Shown: positions 23,561 to 37,300, numbered from the stretch's first letter. The stretch is DNA of 64,000 bases from Microcebus murinus (GCF_040939455.1 NC_134106.1:74779001-74843000), one strand, 5' to 3'. Notes: generated by a model from the sequence alone, not told the origin. Program-made: numbers and translations.

Positions 23561-25899
23561 TCCCGAGAATGGTGGTGAGTCAGGGTTAGAGGATTAAGGT
23601 TTTCCTTCACTTATCATGTCAAGAAGCAAATATGGATGGTTGGCACGATGATTTTATGCCTCTAATGGAATACTAATGGAGGATGGCAATGGTTTACCCA
23701 GTTACTTCTTGGAAATAAATTGTGGGTAAATAACATCTGCTTAAAGCCTGGAAACCCAGTTTCCTTTGGTTTGTGTTTTTAAATGCTTCAACGATGTGGT
23801 TTGCTTTTTTCTCCAAGAAGAAAAAAGTAAATAAAGGCTGACAACTGAGCGAGATCCACAGCCCAGCTACTCTAAGAGCCGGCAGTCACCCTGGGCACCC
23901 AGGTTGGTGACAAAGGACAGAAATTCAATATGGAAATAAGATCCACTGCCAACGCACCCTACCCAACACCATGATGGTGAAAATATATATTTCATTGTGG
24001 GGCATACGTTGTCATCCTTCTGAGGGAAAATGTCAATGAGCATGCTTTTAAGGATTATTTGTACTTTGTCACCAAACTGAGACATTTGTGCTTGCTCTTT
24101 GCCAAATGAAGATTGCTGCTGCTGTTGTTGTCTCGCAGTGATTAGGGTTCATTCCCTAGCAACAGGCAGTAGCAGAAAGCAAGCTTTGCAGGCAGTATCA
24201 CCTAATAAACGCGGTAGGAACCGTATCGACAACAAAGGCAGCCTCGGAGCGAGGGCCGCCTGGAGCAGCGCACGTCTCCCCGTGGGCTTCTCTCTGTGCC
24301 TGTGGCCGGGGGCAGGTGGGAAGGAGACCCTGGCAATGCGAGAAGTCCCTTGGATTTGCTGAAATGGAGGACCTCACATTTTGTCGTGCAGGCTAGCATT
24401 GCCATTCTGGGTTAGTTCCATCAGAAGTGCTTCGGTGCCTTATTGTAACTCTATTTGTCCTTCTGAAAACCAATCCTAAAACAATTTTTCTGATCAGCTG
24501 TCTTGGGGACTTGAGTGCACTGGTTCAGAATCTCCGTCTGGTGTTCAAAGGCGCTGGCAGAGCAGGGGCCTGCAGCATGGAGAACTCAGGAGCAGAGCTC
24601 CCTGGTGCTTAGGGTCGAGTTAAACCCCTTTCCTCCACCCCTCCTTGCAGACCAGTTTTCCTGGTATTCATGCACTGGTTTCTCTAACTTTTCAAATGGA
24701 CACCACAGCTAAGGCAAGTGGAAAAGAGGTTCTTAATAAATGAAATCTGGGTGACTTTGAGCTCATAAAATAAATCAAAGTTGCTATTTCCTGCTAAGAA
24801 GACAGGTGCAGAGCAGGTAATAAGTCACAGTCATTACTGTCCCTTGCTTGTTCCCCACCCCTCTGGCCTGCTTCCTTTTCCAATTGCTGTCAGAACCCTG
24901 GGTGGGGACTTCCTCCTGCCTGGCTCTCCTGGGCTTGAATGGCAACCTATATGGACAGGTTTTATGCCACAATTTTTTTTCAAACAAGATGATTAACAAC
25001 GAAAGAGTTGAGTTTGGGGAGAAGGCCTTTATAAAACAAAGTATGGAAAATGATTGCTGAGTAGGGTAGTTTTATAATTTTTTTTCTCCCCCATGATCCT
25101 TTAAAAAGTATGTTGCTAACTGCACATAAACACTGCATTCACATCCTAGGGCTGGTACCCCTTGTCTTCTGGAATAAATTAAGGTGGGAGGGTCACAAAG
25201 AACAGAGCTGCTAACTGAATGGACATTTTTGTCCTGTGACATTAGCAACCATTTCCCTTTCTGTGTGAGAGGTCTGTGTGGCCCCTGAGTGAGGTTCTGT
25301 GGCTCAGCTGTGCTATCGGCTACAGGGTGGTGACTTCGCTTGGGTCTGCTCTCAATTGCCTCCCAGAGCTGAATTTTCATTCCCAACAAATTAGGTAAGA
25401 TGGAAAGGGACATTTGGAGAGCAGTGAATGGATGGTTAAACATGCACCAAACATCATTCTTATAGCAGTCAAAAGGTAGTAATTCATTTATTCATCTCTT
25501 GATAAGCTATGAAGCATTCATTTTTGCTTGCTAAATAAACTGGAAAAAGCTACTGAACCCTGTGTCTGGTGGAAGATACCTGAAGGCAGGTGTTTATCCG
25601 GGATCTTTTACTGCTCCTTTGGTGTGACTTCTACCGGGGCAGCTTTCAACGAGGCAAAATGTTTGGTGTCACTCTGGGTTTTCCTTGACGTCGACAGTTT
25701 TTAAGTGTTAACTGAAGGAAATCCCGCCTTGTCAGAATGTTCTTTACAAGACACGTCGCAGTGGAGCCATGGGCTAGAGAGCTGTGGACCATTCTGGGTT
25801 TTAGGGAACTCACGCTTTAGTGGTCACTCTCCTCGCCGGTGCTCGGTTCACTGTGGTTTGTTTGCCTGTCACCAACCTCGGGGCTAGGTGTGAGGGTGG

Positions 25900-28800
25900 G
25901 CTTATATTCCAAATGTCACCCCTGACTCCACTTTCTTTTTGATAAATCGTAGGTAAAGATGTGAGAGGACAGAGCAAAGATGAGTGTGAAGTAAATAAGA
26001 GTTAAATATGTTCAGATTTCTAGGCTGGAGATCAACAACAGAAGATCTGCTGGCAGGAGATCTCCACTAAGTATAGACTGGAGATAAATCTGACAACCTC
26101 TGACATCTTTAAATGTCAAACCCACCGCACATCACAGATGACATCGTACCTAATGATCAAACTCCCTTTAAAATATACTTCATGTAAATACATTTTTGTG
26201 AAACCACAAGCTGTTTCTCTCAGTTTTGTTTTCAGCTGGCTTTGATAGAGAGATTGGTTGGCATCCTACAGCTAATCAAACAGCTTTCAAGCCAACATCA
26301 ATGAAAGGTTTTAGGTGACTCTCAGAAATATACTCCACTCTTCATGGTCCAGGGATATCCACAATGCCTTCTCATTGTGCTAATAGACCTCGCTAGAGGA
26401 GAATTATTTAGCTCTTATCTGAGTTTACAACCAAAATTATCCTTGTTTTGGTTGGATAGGTCTGTCTTGTCAACTCATAATAGCACCAGCACAGAGGGTT
26501 ACATTCATGCTACAAGAAATGCAATTCACCTTTTTGTGTTCACTTAGATATATTAGTATTTAATATCATGTAAATTTCTTATGCTTGCTACATATTTAAT
26601 TTTATAATTAGAAAATGATTTTATTTTGTCTTTGTGGAAAATAGAAAATGAAATTCAAGAGATCCTCAGTTTCAGGGCAAGAATTATGGGTTTCTTGGCT
26701 TCTGTCATTTTTGTCTGTCTGATTTTATTTGGTCTTGTTGTTTTTTTGTCTAGTTGCAATTGTTTCTAGATTCTGTAAAATTATTATTTGCTTTTAAAAA
26801 GGAGCTTAATTTTCTTATCCTACAGTTGAGGCAGCCCTAACCTATAAAGCCAGCTTGCTTTAACAAAATTGTCATCATTTCATACATGCTAGAATGGCTT
26901 CAAGTAAAAAGGTAATTTAGAAGAAAACCATATTTTACTTACCCTTAGGAATGCCTCTAAATATAACAAAGTTTTAAAAAATCTTGGTGTTAACAATTGT
27001 ATATTGTGAGAAGGAGGAAGAAAAAATTAGCTAGGGTGCCTGGGAGGTAATTGTGCTAAAAAACATTCATTTTTAATATAAGAGAGTTCACATTTTGATT
27101 TATTTGCTTGTAAAGAAAAGTGGGGATTTTTTTAAAATGCTTTGACTATTCATTCAATGAGAGCTTTTGTGCTGTGCCATTCTGCTCTTAAGAAATTCCA
27201 GGGTTACAGATACAACTGAGGGTGATACAACTTGAATTTGTTCCGTGGGCACGGCCTTTTCTGTTGTGGTAAAACAAAGTTAAAATGACAACGGTTCTGA
27301 AGAAAGTGCTTCAAGACCATGTCCTGTTTCACTCTTTCCAGATGACTAAAATCACCCTCATTTCCCAAGTCTTAATCGGGGGAAGAAGATATGTGTGGTT
27401 TTAAAGAGTGGCAAGTACTAGTTAAGGTGAGGCTTGCTCTGAATGTGAACATTCAGTCATGCTGCATGAGGAAGGGGCAGGTATTTTAGATTAAAATTCT
27501 CATACAGAAAAATGTCTGAAAGTAGCAAATTAGGTGACTGCTCTAGTCTTCTTATTCACTGTCATCTTGGTTATAGTGTGTTTTCAAGGTGGTTTTGTCT
27601 GTGTGTTTTTACATGCTGTTGTCTTACATAAGCCAGGCTACTTGCTTTAAAGCATCAGAATTGTCCCATAATATTGAAAGAATTGGAACATAAAAAAGAA
27701 AATGAAGTGTAAATTCTGAGTCACATGTTTTAGGTATAGTGTTAAACAACATAGCACTCTGTCTTGAATGGAAGATGTTATTCCACTGATGTTGTCATCG
27801 GTTCAACTTTACCAGAAGCCGACCTTTTACTCGAGAGTCTTTTAAGCTGAGCACAAGTGTGTCTGTCCTTCTCAATGATTCTAAATTCCTCATGCTGAGG
27901 TTTCTGTCTATCAATATAAATTTTTCAGTGTTCTTCCTGAGTTTTGTCATTTGCTTTGAGTCCTTCCCAATGTTTATTTGCTGCTTTATGTTTTAGGAAG
28001 GAATCCACTTTGAGAAGAAATGCTGACTACTTGTTCTCTGTGATGTTTCCTTTATTACTTTCAGAATTTTCAAGTCTGAATAGATTATGAGAATACATAT
28101 TTGTGCAAGGAATGTGGGGAGAAGAGTTAACTAATTTTTAAATTGAAATGAGAAAAATACTGTGCTGGCTTTACTGGTGTTTTTCAAAGTGCTCCTCAAT
28201 TTAATTAGGCAAAGCACTGAGCAGTATTTCTTTCTAATGGAGAAGTTAAAAATGACTTAGCTTTTCTAAATGTAAATAGCAAGGACTAACGCTCAAAGTG
28301 TTGTCTGAAAAATCTAGAAATATCTGCAGGTTGTTGTGAACAATTCTGTCTCTTTATGGACAGTTGTTTGGGCTTTTTAGAAACTCATTAATTTGATTGT
28401 AAGTGCCTCAGTGTTATCAGGAAAAGAAGCTTTAGAAAATGGTTTCAGAATGTGTCATTTTCTCCTTGGTTTAATCTGAGACAGTGTGTGGGCATGCTGG
28501 TATTTTAAAAGGCTAAAAATGTACATATTGCTGTGCCTTCAAATATGAGGGAAGATTACAAACAGAGAAAAGTTTTCTTCTGTCTTCTGTGTGAAATTCT
28601 GCTTTTCTCCTGAGTAGTAGTTCTTGAATCTTTAGGAAGGCATCTTTCATACTTTGTTCATTTTCAATTTGTTGTTGCAATTAAGCAAAACAAAATTTTA
28701 AAAAGCCAAGTCAGCCTTCCGTCATTTAAATCTTAATATTTAATGCTTTTATAAAATAAAACCCTGGGTTTTCATTTTAACACGGTTTCATTTTTTTTTT

Positions 28801-29986
28801 TATGAAATGATTTGCGGTATAAGACTGCCATTTGGTTTCAATATTAATATGTAACATGAACTACGTGGGTGTCATTTATTTTCAGTAGTAAATAACTGCT
28901 TAACCGATTATTTTACGTTAGCATAGTTCAATTGACTCCTTGAGAGTCATCTTCAAACAATATTTGGTTTTATAAAAACACGTTTGGTAAAATAACAATT
29001 ACATGTTGTGTCATTAAAAGCGTTTCATAGTGTCATGGTGGTCGGAATCAGGGAATGTCATGTAGTTGGTTTCAAAATTCATCAGTAGGTTAATCATTAA
29101 TTATTCTTTTTCCAGGAAAGACTGATTAGGTTATTTCAGAATTTGAATTTACTAGAATTCTTTTTTTTTCAAATTATTATTATTATTCTTTTTGCATTGT
29201 AACCTTAAATGGGGTTAATTTGGTAAGAAGAGGTACTTTTTCTGTTTGTATTGTGGCTTGTTCATTTTCTCGTAAACTGTATTTGGTAGCTAAAATGTTG
29301 AAAGCAGTTTGGGAACAAAATGTCTGCTTAAACCATGAAAAAATTGGCCACAATTTGCCGATTGGGCTGATAACAAAAGGCAGCAACACAAAATAGGTAG
29401 AAAAACAGTCTGTTCGGTGATGTGAGACCACTGAAGGTCTGTTTTTGCATTTTTTTTTTATTCTGGTGTTTATGTTGTGATGGAAATACATGAAGAAAAG
29501 TTTCTGCTCACCCATGGTTTTTGATTAACCATTTCATCTTTGGATTTCTTTTAAAACTTCAGAAAAGAAACTGCTCGCCTGGCACCTAAGATACATTTGA
29601 ATTAAAAGCCAGGTCTAGACCTAAATCCCATGTTTCATCCAGGCTCTATCTGGTTATAAATGTCTCAAAGCTAATATCTTGATCTTCTAAAGCAGTTTTT
29701 AAATTCCATTTTTTCCAAGTCTTCAACATGTAATTGTATGACTGTTATTACACTTTTGCAAGCATAAAATAAAAATTATAGTTTGTAGTTTAAAAGAAAA
29801 GTTCTCTACCTGGGCATATAGTTGACAAAAATGTCAGCAACCCCAAGTATACGTTGACTCTCATATTATCTTCACAGACTGTAAACAAATATTAATGTTT
29901 TACATGAGACAATATATTTTTTTCAAATGATAGAACGAGATAACAGCATCCTCTCCCTCGTCTCTCTTGTTTTGACTTTTCATGGC

Positions 29987-29987
<1 letters not shown>
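25900..29987. other. AT-rich repeat-free island
   Basis: About 4 kb in which I recognise no transposon of any family, in contrast with the rest of the window. It is AT-rich and CpG-poor, and almost no open frame of 60 codons or more exists between 26550 and 29180. Such islands in mammals are often clusters of conserved non-coding elements, long 3' UTRs or lncRNA exons. Within 26000-26320 several factor-like motifs cluster: ctttgat and atcaaac (TCF/LEF-like), aaccaca (RUNX-like) and taatgatcaa (homeobox-like). A poly(A)-signal-like aataaa lies at about 29768. Function is inferred, not shown. Confidence 0.4.

Positions 29988-30020
<33 letters not shown>
29988..30020. repeat. (GT)n microsatellite
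   Basis: About 32 bp of pure GT repeats at the right border of the AT-rich island. Confidence 0.95.
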
Positions 30021-30023
<3 letters not shown>

Positions 30024-30347
30024 GTGGTGGTCTTATTTTTTTGTCTTAAAAATCAGATACTCCAGGACAATAATTAGTATGAGGTTTATGTTTCTACTTA
30101 TCTAATCTTTGTTTTCACAAACAAATACAAATAACTCAAACTGAAACTTGATGGCTTTGGTGATAATATAATAGCAGCCACGGGGAAATTTTCTTCATTT
30201 TAATGTTCTTTCACAGCCCACATTTAGTTTCGGTAGGAAAATTTAATTAACCTTTTCAGCAGCGTGTTAAAATATGGGTTCACAATAGACTCCTGAGTAT
30301 GATTTGCAGGTTTTGGTTCTATTTTGAGATTTTGGTGTACAGAGTTA
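30021..30347. other. Unique AT-rich sequence between microsatellites
   Basis: I see no gene or named repeat here. It appears to continue the AT-rich island past the GT tract. Confidence 0.5.
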
Positions 30348-30350
30348 GTT

Positions 30351-30414
<64 letters not shown>

Positions 30415-30424
30415 TTCTTTCTTC
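30348..30424. repeat. (TTTC)n tetranucleotide microsatellite
   Basis: About 18 nearly perfect TTTC units, a polypyrimidine tract on the plus strand. Likely highly variable in length and able to form triplex (H-) DNA. Confidence 0.95.
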
Positions 30425-31961
30425 TTGGTTTCTTTGACAACATTTGAAATGATTTTAAATCCTTTAGTTGCTATCTTTTCAGTGTGTGTACATTGTATAG
30501 TGTTTGCATTTATTTTTTATTATGGGAAGGGAGGATTCCCATTTCCTATTCTGTTGCTTGGTTCTATGAAAGAGGAAATGTCCTTTAGTCTCAGTATTTT
30601 TCTCCATTCTAATCCTCATATGGAGGTTGTGAGTCCCCCACCCCCATTTAAAAAAATCCAGTTGAACCACATTTCACAGAGAGCAGATGGGTCTGTGTGA
30701 AGCATTAGACCTGACTCCTGTCTGCCCCGGGTGGTCTTGCGTCAAGTGTCCATCAAGCCAATCAATGCCGGTCTGCCGTGGAGTTTGTCCTGAAGGTCTG
30801 CGAGGGGGGCGTCTCCCTAGCTGCCTGCTGCTGAGGCTGCTGGTCTGGATGGGCTGCGGGCAGGAAGGTGGTCATGACCTTGTAACTCTTGCTTCTTCAC
30901 TTGAAAGACACACCGGGGCAGGACCTGGGGCAGGAGAGGCCGGTGAGTGGGAGGATTTCAGGTAGCAGTTTCTGTTTTAGATGTCCCCTTCTCCGTGTCC
31001 GGCTGGGATAGCCACACCTGCAGGGACATGGACCTGAATGGGGATATAGTCCTACCCTGTGCCTGGCAAGCCTGTGCCCAGTGCACTCAGTCACCTCTTT
31101 GCTTTATCCCCCCAGTACCCTACCCTGCCAGTTCCCACCATTCCTGCAAAGTCGAATGTCGAAACAGAGGAACACGCATTTTATCTGTAACTGAGTGTGG
31201 GCACTTCCAGTATTGTAGCCTGGGTGTTTTGCTTTTTTTTTTTTCTCTTCTTCTTCTTCTTTTTCTTCTTCTTCTCCTCATACTTCCTGTATGAGGTTAG
31301 TTTTTTAAAATGATAAACAAACTATTTTTTTTCAACTTTTATTTTTGGCCTGGTCGTATATTGCCTCTACCTGTCCCATCACGAGCCTTTTGCTGGTACT
31401 CTCCACCTATGCACGGCGGTGAGCACAGCCCAAAGGCCAGAGTGGGGCCTTTGCCCCACCTCTCCTTCCCAGGGTGGCAGTAAGGAGGGTTGAGCTGGTG
31501 AAAACATTCCTATTCTCCTATTTGAGAGAAATGCTGGCAGACATATGCCTCAAGTGTTCTCTGCAGGCAAAGGATGGCAGTACAGGGAGCTGAGGACAGG
31601 AAGGCAAAGTGAGGTGGGGGGGCTTGGCTAGAGGAGAAATGTGGCCACTGGGGAGAGACCACAGTGCAGGGTGAATACCCCACAGTGCTCAGCCCCATGT
31701 GCAGGGGACCAACATCCAGAACAGGAGATTAAGGGATGGATCCTGCCTACATTTCTCCCCAGGTCACCTTGAGAATGTGTTGACAATCCCGGGCTGATTC
31801 TGGGCTGCTCTTTGTTTCCTCCCGTGGTGGGCATTTGAGGAGTGAGCCGTCCGGGGAATGGCCTGGGTACCGATGACTAAATGTGAACGTCAGTAGACGG
31901 CCAACCCACATTGCCCACGGCCCCGTATCCAAGTGTGTCAAGGAGCAGATATCACTTGCAC
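30425..31961. other. Unique non-coding sequence
   Basis: No gene or named transposon. Composition changes from AT-rich to GC-moderate near 30690. A T/C-rich run at 31231-31285 (T tract then TTC repeats) is the only simple sequence of note. Confidence 0.5.
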
Positions 31962-32138
31962 CAGTGGTTCTTGCGTGCATCTGAATCACCTGTGGCTGTG
32001 AAAACACACATCCCTGGGCCCTACCCTCATAGTTTCCTATTTAGAGTATCTGGGACAGGCATGAGAATTGGCATTTCTAATAGATTCTCAGGTGCGGTGA
32101 TGCTGCTGGTGCAGAGACCCCCCTGCTGAGAGCCGCTG
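31962..32138 (+). mobile_element. MER5A-type hAT-Charlie MITE
   Basis: Begins 'cagtggttcttgcgtgcatc', continues 'tgaatcacctgtggctg', 'catccctgggccctaccctc' and 'gagaattggcatttctaata', and ends 'gagagccgctg'. This is the full-length MER5A order, about 177 bp with both terminal repeats. Confidence 0.9.
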
Positions 32139-34160
32139 CCTGGGGCAGGGGTGCTGGGAATGCCTAAAGACCATGTCCCATGGGGTCTGGTGCTTGTCTC
32201 CACTTTTCCCTAAGGTCCCTCTGTGTGTCCTGCCATAAACTTAGAGGTCAAGCCAGCCTTTCGGAAGGCGCTTTGCATTTCCCAGTAACTGCCCCTCAAG
32301 GTTACCTGTAATCCCGGCTTTTTACAGTGTCAACCAGACTATCAAGCTGCTAATATGCTTTTGAGATTCAGTTCTTTGAAAAATGGATTTTGTTTAACTT
32401 TCTAGTGGCTCAAGTGCAGGGTATGGATGACTGGACCAGGGAACAATCTATCGAGGGCCAGCCCTGGGCTTGCTGACCCTTGTCTGTTTTCACCTCTGGC
32501 ATGAACCGAGAGAGCTGTCATGGGTGCCTCTTGGTACCTGAAGGCAGGCAAACCTGCAAGACCCTCCAGGGGTCAGGGGTTTGAATCGCCTGTGAGCACC
32601 TGAGCATCCCGGAGGGCAGCAGAGCACCAGGACCAGGACGCTGGGTTGGAAGCTGGTGCCACCTTTACCTGCCAGGTGTGGACCTACCCCAGTGGGTCCT
32701 CCCTGCCTGGGAGGGATGGCCCCAATTGCTCCAACCCAAGAGCGCGCAGGAGGCTTAATGAAAGCACACAGCAGCAGCCGCTGCTGGCACGTGGGATGTT
32801 CTCAATAGATGGTGGCCAAGAGCACCCGGGTGTGTTCCAGGGCAGCCCCAGGACTGACACACTCTCCTGACAGGGTCATTAAAAGTCCCTGGTCAAGGAC
32901 TCAGAGTCTTCCTGAACCACGGGTAGGTATTTTGCAGAAGCCTGTAAGGGGAGGTGTTCCGGCAAGCCTCTAAGTCTGCTCTGAGAGTCGTGGCCGGGGC
33001 TCTAGACACGGCGTCCCCACCAGAGACAAGCTGGGGGTCTCCAGTGCTGTGCCTCACTCCCCCCGTCCTCCCCGACAGTTCTAGCAGCACGAAAGCCTGA
33101 GTGACACAAAGAACCTATCTCGCTTATCCCTAAAATCAGCCTGTGACAAGCAATAAACATTTCCTGAGTGTGCCCTCTAGGTTTTAATGTTCTGACAAAT
33201 AAAAGCAGTGCTGAACACCTGGGTGCTGGGGAGCAGGCCCCACCCTCCTCGGCAAGTCTTTTGATATCTCAGAAAGCTGGCACCCAACGCCATCAGAATC
33301 TGACGTGAGTGGACAGGGACAGGCTGTGAGTTCCCCACTGGTCCTTTTCCTATGCCTTGACGAAGACTTCCGTGCTGCCAAGGGGGCGGGTCAAGCTGAG
33401 GTGTGTCTGTGCACGTGGGTGGCTAGAGGTGCTGGTGTGGCTCTCGGCAGCGAGGTATTGGCAACGCCTTGGATGCTACAGCAAACCCAAGTTGGTGGTC
33501 TCCGCTTCCCCAGGCCTTGGTTCTTACTGCCCAGGAAGTAGAGGCTTGGACTGATTGACCCAGGCACAAAGCAGCCTTCCCGGAGAGCCTTCCAGTTCAG
33601 GGGTGGGGCTGGAGGTGGGTGTCTGAGCCACTGTTTCTCTCCCTGTCTCAGCTTCCCATGGCAGGAGTTTTTCTTTGGATTGCTGTCAGGCACAGAAAGA
33701 GCATGATTTGGGAGCCAGCTCGGGGATTGTCCAGAAGAGGACCTGGGCTGCATTTTGGGGCCCTAATGAGGGTTTGCATTCAGTGTGACATGTCTGACCC
33801 CGAGGCTGTTCCTCAGATCTGGGGGGAACAGGGCCCCTGAATGTTAGAGACCTACAGGGACAGCATAGCTCAGCCAAGCTGGGAGTAGGATGGCCCCACA
33901 TGTAACCAAAGCTCCTTTAGGACTGTCCCAACACTGGTGGCCTCCACTCATTCCCAGTGTATGTGTGATCGACTCTGAATTAGGGGCAAGCTTTGTACAG
34001 TTCCTAGAGGAACTGTCCTGAGTTTCTTCAGCATTAACTAGATAGCCAGACCAATGTGGAGTCACCAGGAATTTGATTCATCCATGCAAAAGCCCCCAGA
34101 CAAGATGTCTCAAGCCTTGCAGTGGAGAGCTGGAATCAAGAATCTTCTCAGCTTTGGCTA
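32139..34160. other. Unique non-coding sequence
   Basis: Two kilobases of GC-moderate DNA with no supported gene. A weak L2-like phrase ('caataaacatttcctgagtg') occurs at about 33150-33170. The many short open frames overlap on both strands and lack domains. Confidence 0.5.
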
Positions 34161-34164
34161 CTCG

Positions 34165-34322
34165 CCCACAGGGACTAGGTGGGAGACCCTGGTTCTAGTC
34201 CCAGCCATGTGACTTCCAGTGTGACCCTGGGGAGGTTACTGACCTTCTCCTTCTGTGTGCCTCACTTTCTTCACCTGTGCAGTGAAAGGTTGGTCAGATG
34301 AGCCTTAAGGCCCTGCCACCTG
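34165..34322 (+). repeat. MIR SINE
   Basis: 'agaccctggttctagtccca', 'gtgtgaccctggggaggtta' and 'gtgcctcactttcttcacct' follow the MIR core in plus orientation. About 155 bp and diverged. Confidence 0.75.
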
Positions 34323-37300
34323 TCCCCGTGATTTTGGTCCAGGTTTGCAGTTGGGTGTTCCGTACCGTAGCCCACCTGGGCTAGCACATTTTGGTTCTTC
34401 GTCCCATTCTGCAATGAGGGAACTGGTGAGCACGCAGGTTGGTAAGCCACCTCTCTATTTCAGTGGTGAGCTGAAGGCACCAGGTTTCCCCTTCTACCCA
34501 TGCTGGCCACTGATGCGTTACTTAGTTCCTGTTTCTCTTTGCCCACCCAGGAAGGCACTGCATTATGAAATCCCGGCCCAGATGTCGGATTTTAAGCCTC
34601 GTTAGGAAATGCTGGCTCATAGAACACAAAACGGGAAGCTGGCTTTCCCAACAGATTCATCTAGGCAGCATTCCTCCCAGATTGTGTGGGTACCACGGAG
34701 CCAGGTTTGTCAGCTCTCAGAAAGTTCCACTGCCACTAGCAAAGGAGGCCTTTAAGAAAAATAAATAAAAGCTGCAGGAGTTTGTGTGAATCAGCTAACT
34801 CAGAAGTGCAAGACACTGGGGAGAAACAATACAGAGTTTCAGAAAGTAAATGGCCTGTCACAATCGCCACGTGTCTTGACGGCAGGGGCTGGGAGCCCAA
34901 GAGAAGCTTTGCTCTGTGGCCTGCAGGCCTGCGGGTGTCCTTAGGAGGAGGAGAGCTTGGCCAGGCCCTGCAGGCCGGGCACTCTGCCCTCGGCAGGCAG
35001 CGTGTCCTAGCACCACATGGCAGAGCCCTGCTGGCCAAGGCCAGTGTGCAAAAAGTGATTCTGCCCCCAACATGTTTGGGAGGCATGTGATCATTCCAAC
35101 AGCTCTCTTCATCTCCTCACTTCTCTGGGTCTTCTGTATGCTGCTGTGAACTGTGAGTGAATCACAGGGGGAGAGATGGAGCTTTTCCCAAATGGCACAC
35201 CTCTCCCATCTCATTTTACACAAAATTTTGTGCCATTAAGCAAAGGAAATGGGGAGGCACAGGGTCAACGAGTTTTCATGGTGAACCCAGGGTTGCATAT
35301 TGCACAGGTTGTGCGTGGAGAGGACAGCAGAGTTCCCAAGGGGCTTTGCATGGTCAGGGGCAGAGCCCGTCCCTTCTCCAGCCATCAATAGTGCCTGGTC
35401 AGGGAACATCCTGGAACGGCCAGACAGCTGGGGTTTGGCCTCCCTCTCACGGGAGTGCTGTCTCTGGCTCTCTCTTGGGAAAACTGCCTCCTCCCGAGTG
35501 TGTCTGAGCAGCAGATCTAAGCACGGAGCTGGTTTTGTGGGGCTATAGTATAGACTTCGGGGGGATGGTACCATCTGTATTTTTGAGTCTACTGTCCCTC
35601 TGTGTGTCTTTGGAAGCATCTTTTCATTGTTTGGGAGAACTGAGAAAGATCTTCCACAGAGTTGCTGCTTGGGAGCCAGACACCCTGGTCTCAGCAGCAA
35701 AGCAGTTACTGAAGGGATCCCGGCTTTCTGGAGCCACGCTGGCCTGTGCTGGGCTCAGGGCCTCTGCTTGGTCAGGGCCCCTGCTTCCCGTCTGTCCTTC
35801 CCTTCAACTCAGGCCAAGCATATCTGCTCCTGACTGTCTGATGGACCTGGGAGCCCCCCTCCTGGGGAGGCTGTCATCTCCTAAGATGGGAAGAGGCGAG
35901 GTACCTGGAGGCTCAGGACCTCACTGGGCTGGAATTCCACAGTGACTTCTCATCGGGTCTCTTCGGGCCTTTGGGGAGGGGAGCTCAGGACATCACCTGG
36001 GCAGACACCTGGGCCATCCTGTAAGTTCTCGTGTGACTCAGGGAAGCTGTCAGGAGCACATGGGCGAAGAGCCTCAGGGCCCACCAGGAGTCACACCCTG
36101 ACCAAGAAGTCAGAACTGACTTCAACTTTTCAGTAAACATGCAGAGTGGCCCCAGAAAAGCAGCAGGCTTCTGGGAACATCTGCCACTTCAGTCTCTCCT
36201 GAATTACTTTCTAATGGACATCCCACACCACCATCGCCACCTGCAACTTTTGTTGATTTTATCACTATTTGAATAGATGCTGATAAACTTTATTCCCCGG
36301 CTTACTGTGACATTTGTGATCTGTCTTTCCCTTTTCAGTTTCCATATTCTAGAGTGACTATCTCTCAATGCGGTTGGCAGTGACCTGTGTTTTTCATGCA
36401 TGTTTTTGTTTCAGAATAACTGGGAGATGAAACAGGAAGCCCTATGACACACTTGATCGAAAATGACACAGACACGAAAATCAGGACTCGGCCCCCTCCG
36501 GCGCCTCTACCTGCTGCCCGCTGATCACAGCTGGAAGGCTGGGGAAGGCTTTTCCCGGGGGGCCTGATTCCAGCTGCTGGGACTCTGAGGGCCTCTGCGC
36601 TTGCCGGTGGTGTGTCTGCCCTCCTTTGGGCACGGTCTAGTCTGCTTGGTTTCCCATTCGTCTGCCCAGTCTCTATGTGTCTCAATCCCTTGTCCTTCAT
36701 TAAAAGTAAAACTAAAAGAAAACTGAATTGTTTGTTTCTTAGCTATCTTTAAACACAAATTTAAAAGACATCAAAATAGTGTTTGAGATTCATTTCTGTA
36801 AGGCCACAGGGAAAAGGAACCCTGTCATAACCACACAGATCATCGCGACACCTTTGGAAGTGTGTTGAACTCGAATCTCTTATTGCTCAGCCACGTTTGC
36901 CTTGCTGCTTCTTCTACCTCTCTAGATCTCTCTCTAGAGTTAGAGTTGTTGGCAGATTGACAGTTGAGAACAACATTGGGATTCATCTGGAAGTCTCCTT
37001 CCACTCCCACCCTGGTCATGACCCATAGACTGTGACCCCAAGATCTCCACCAATCTCTGACTTTCCACTGGAGATATCGGCCTTCTCTGCTGCCTCCCTC
37101 CCTCCCTCCCTCCACACATCTCCTCACTTATTCATTCCGAAAAGAGCTCTTTGGGAGCTGCTGTGCGCTGGATTCTGGAGACAAAGCAGTGGATGGGGGT
37201 AACTCAGCCCCGGCCTTCCCAGCGTGTCTGCTCAGGAAGTGTCGGGAGGCGCTGAGCGGTGCGTCACGGATGGACGGCTCTGTCTCATTTGGTAAAGACG

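Larger units (their letters stand above)
23044..25899. other. Unique non-coding sequence
   Basis: No gene recognised. A weak L2-like phrase ('cacccagcactgtgctggac') lies near 23199-23220. A CpG-rich patch at 24205-24290 has about ten CpGs in 85 bp, and just upstream 'ccctagcaacag' (24154-24165) resembles an RFX half-site. The remainder is ordinary unique DNA. Confidence 0.45.

Noticed and set aside
30299..30700. 133-codon frame with an SFF/LSF repeat
   Set aside because: The hydrophobic repeat is the translation of the (TTTC)n microsatellite, not a membrane protein.
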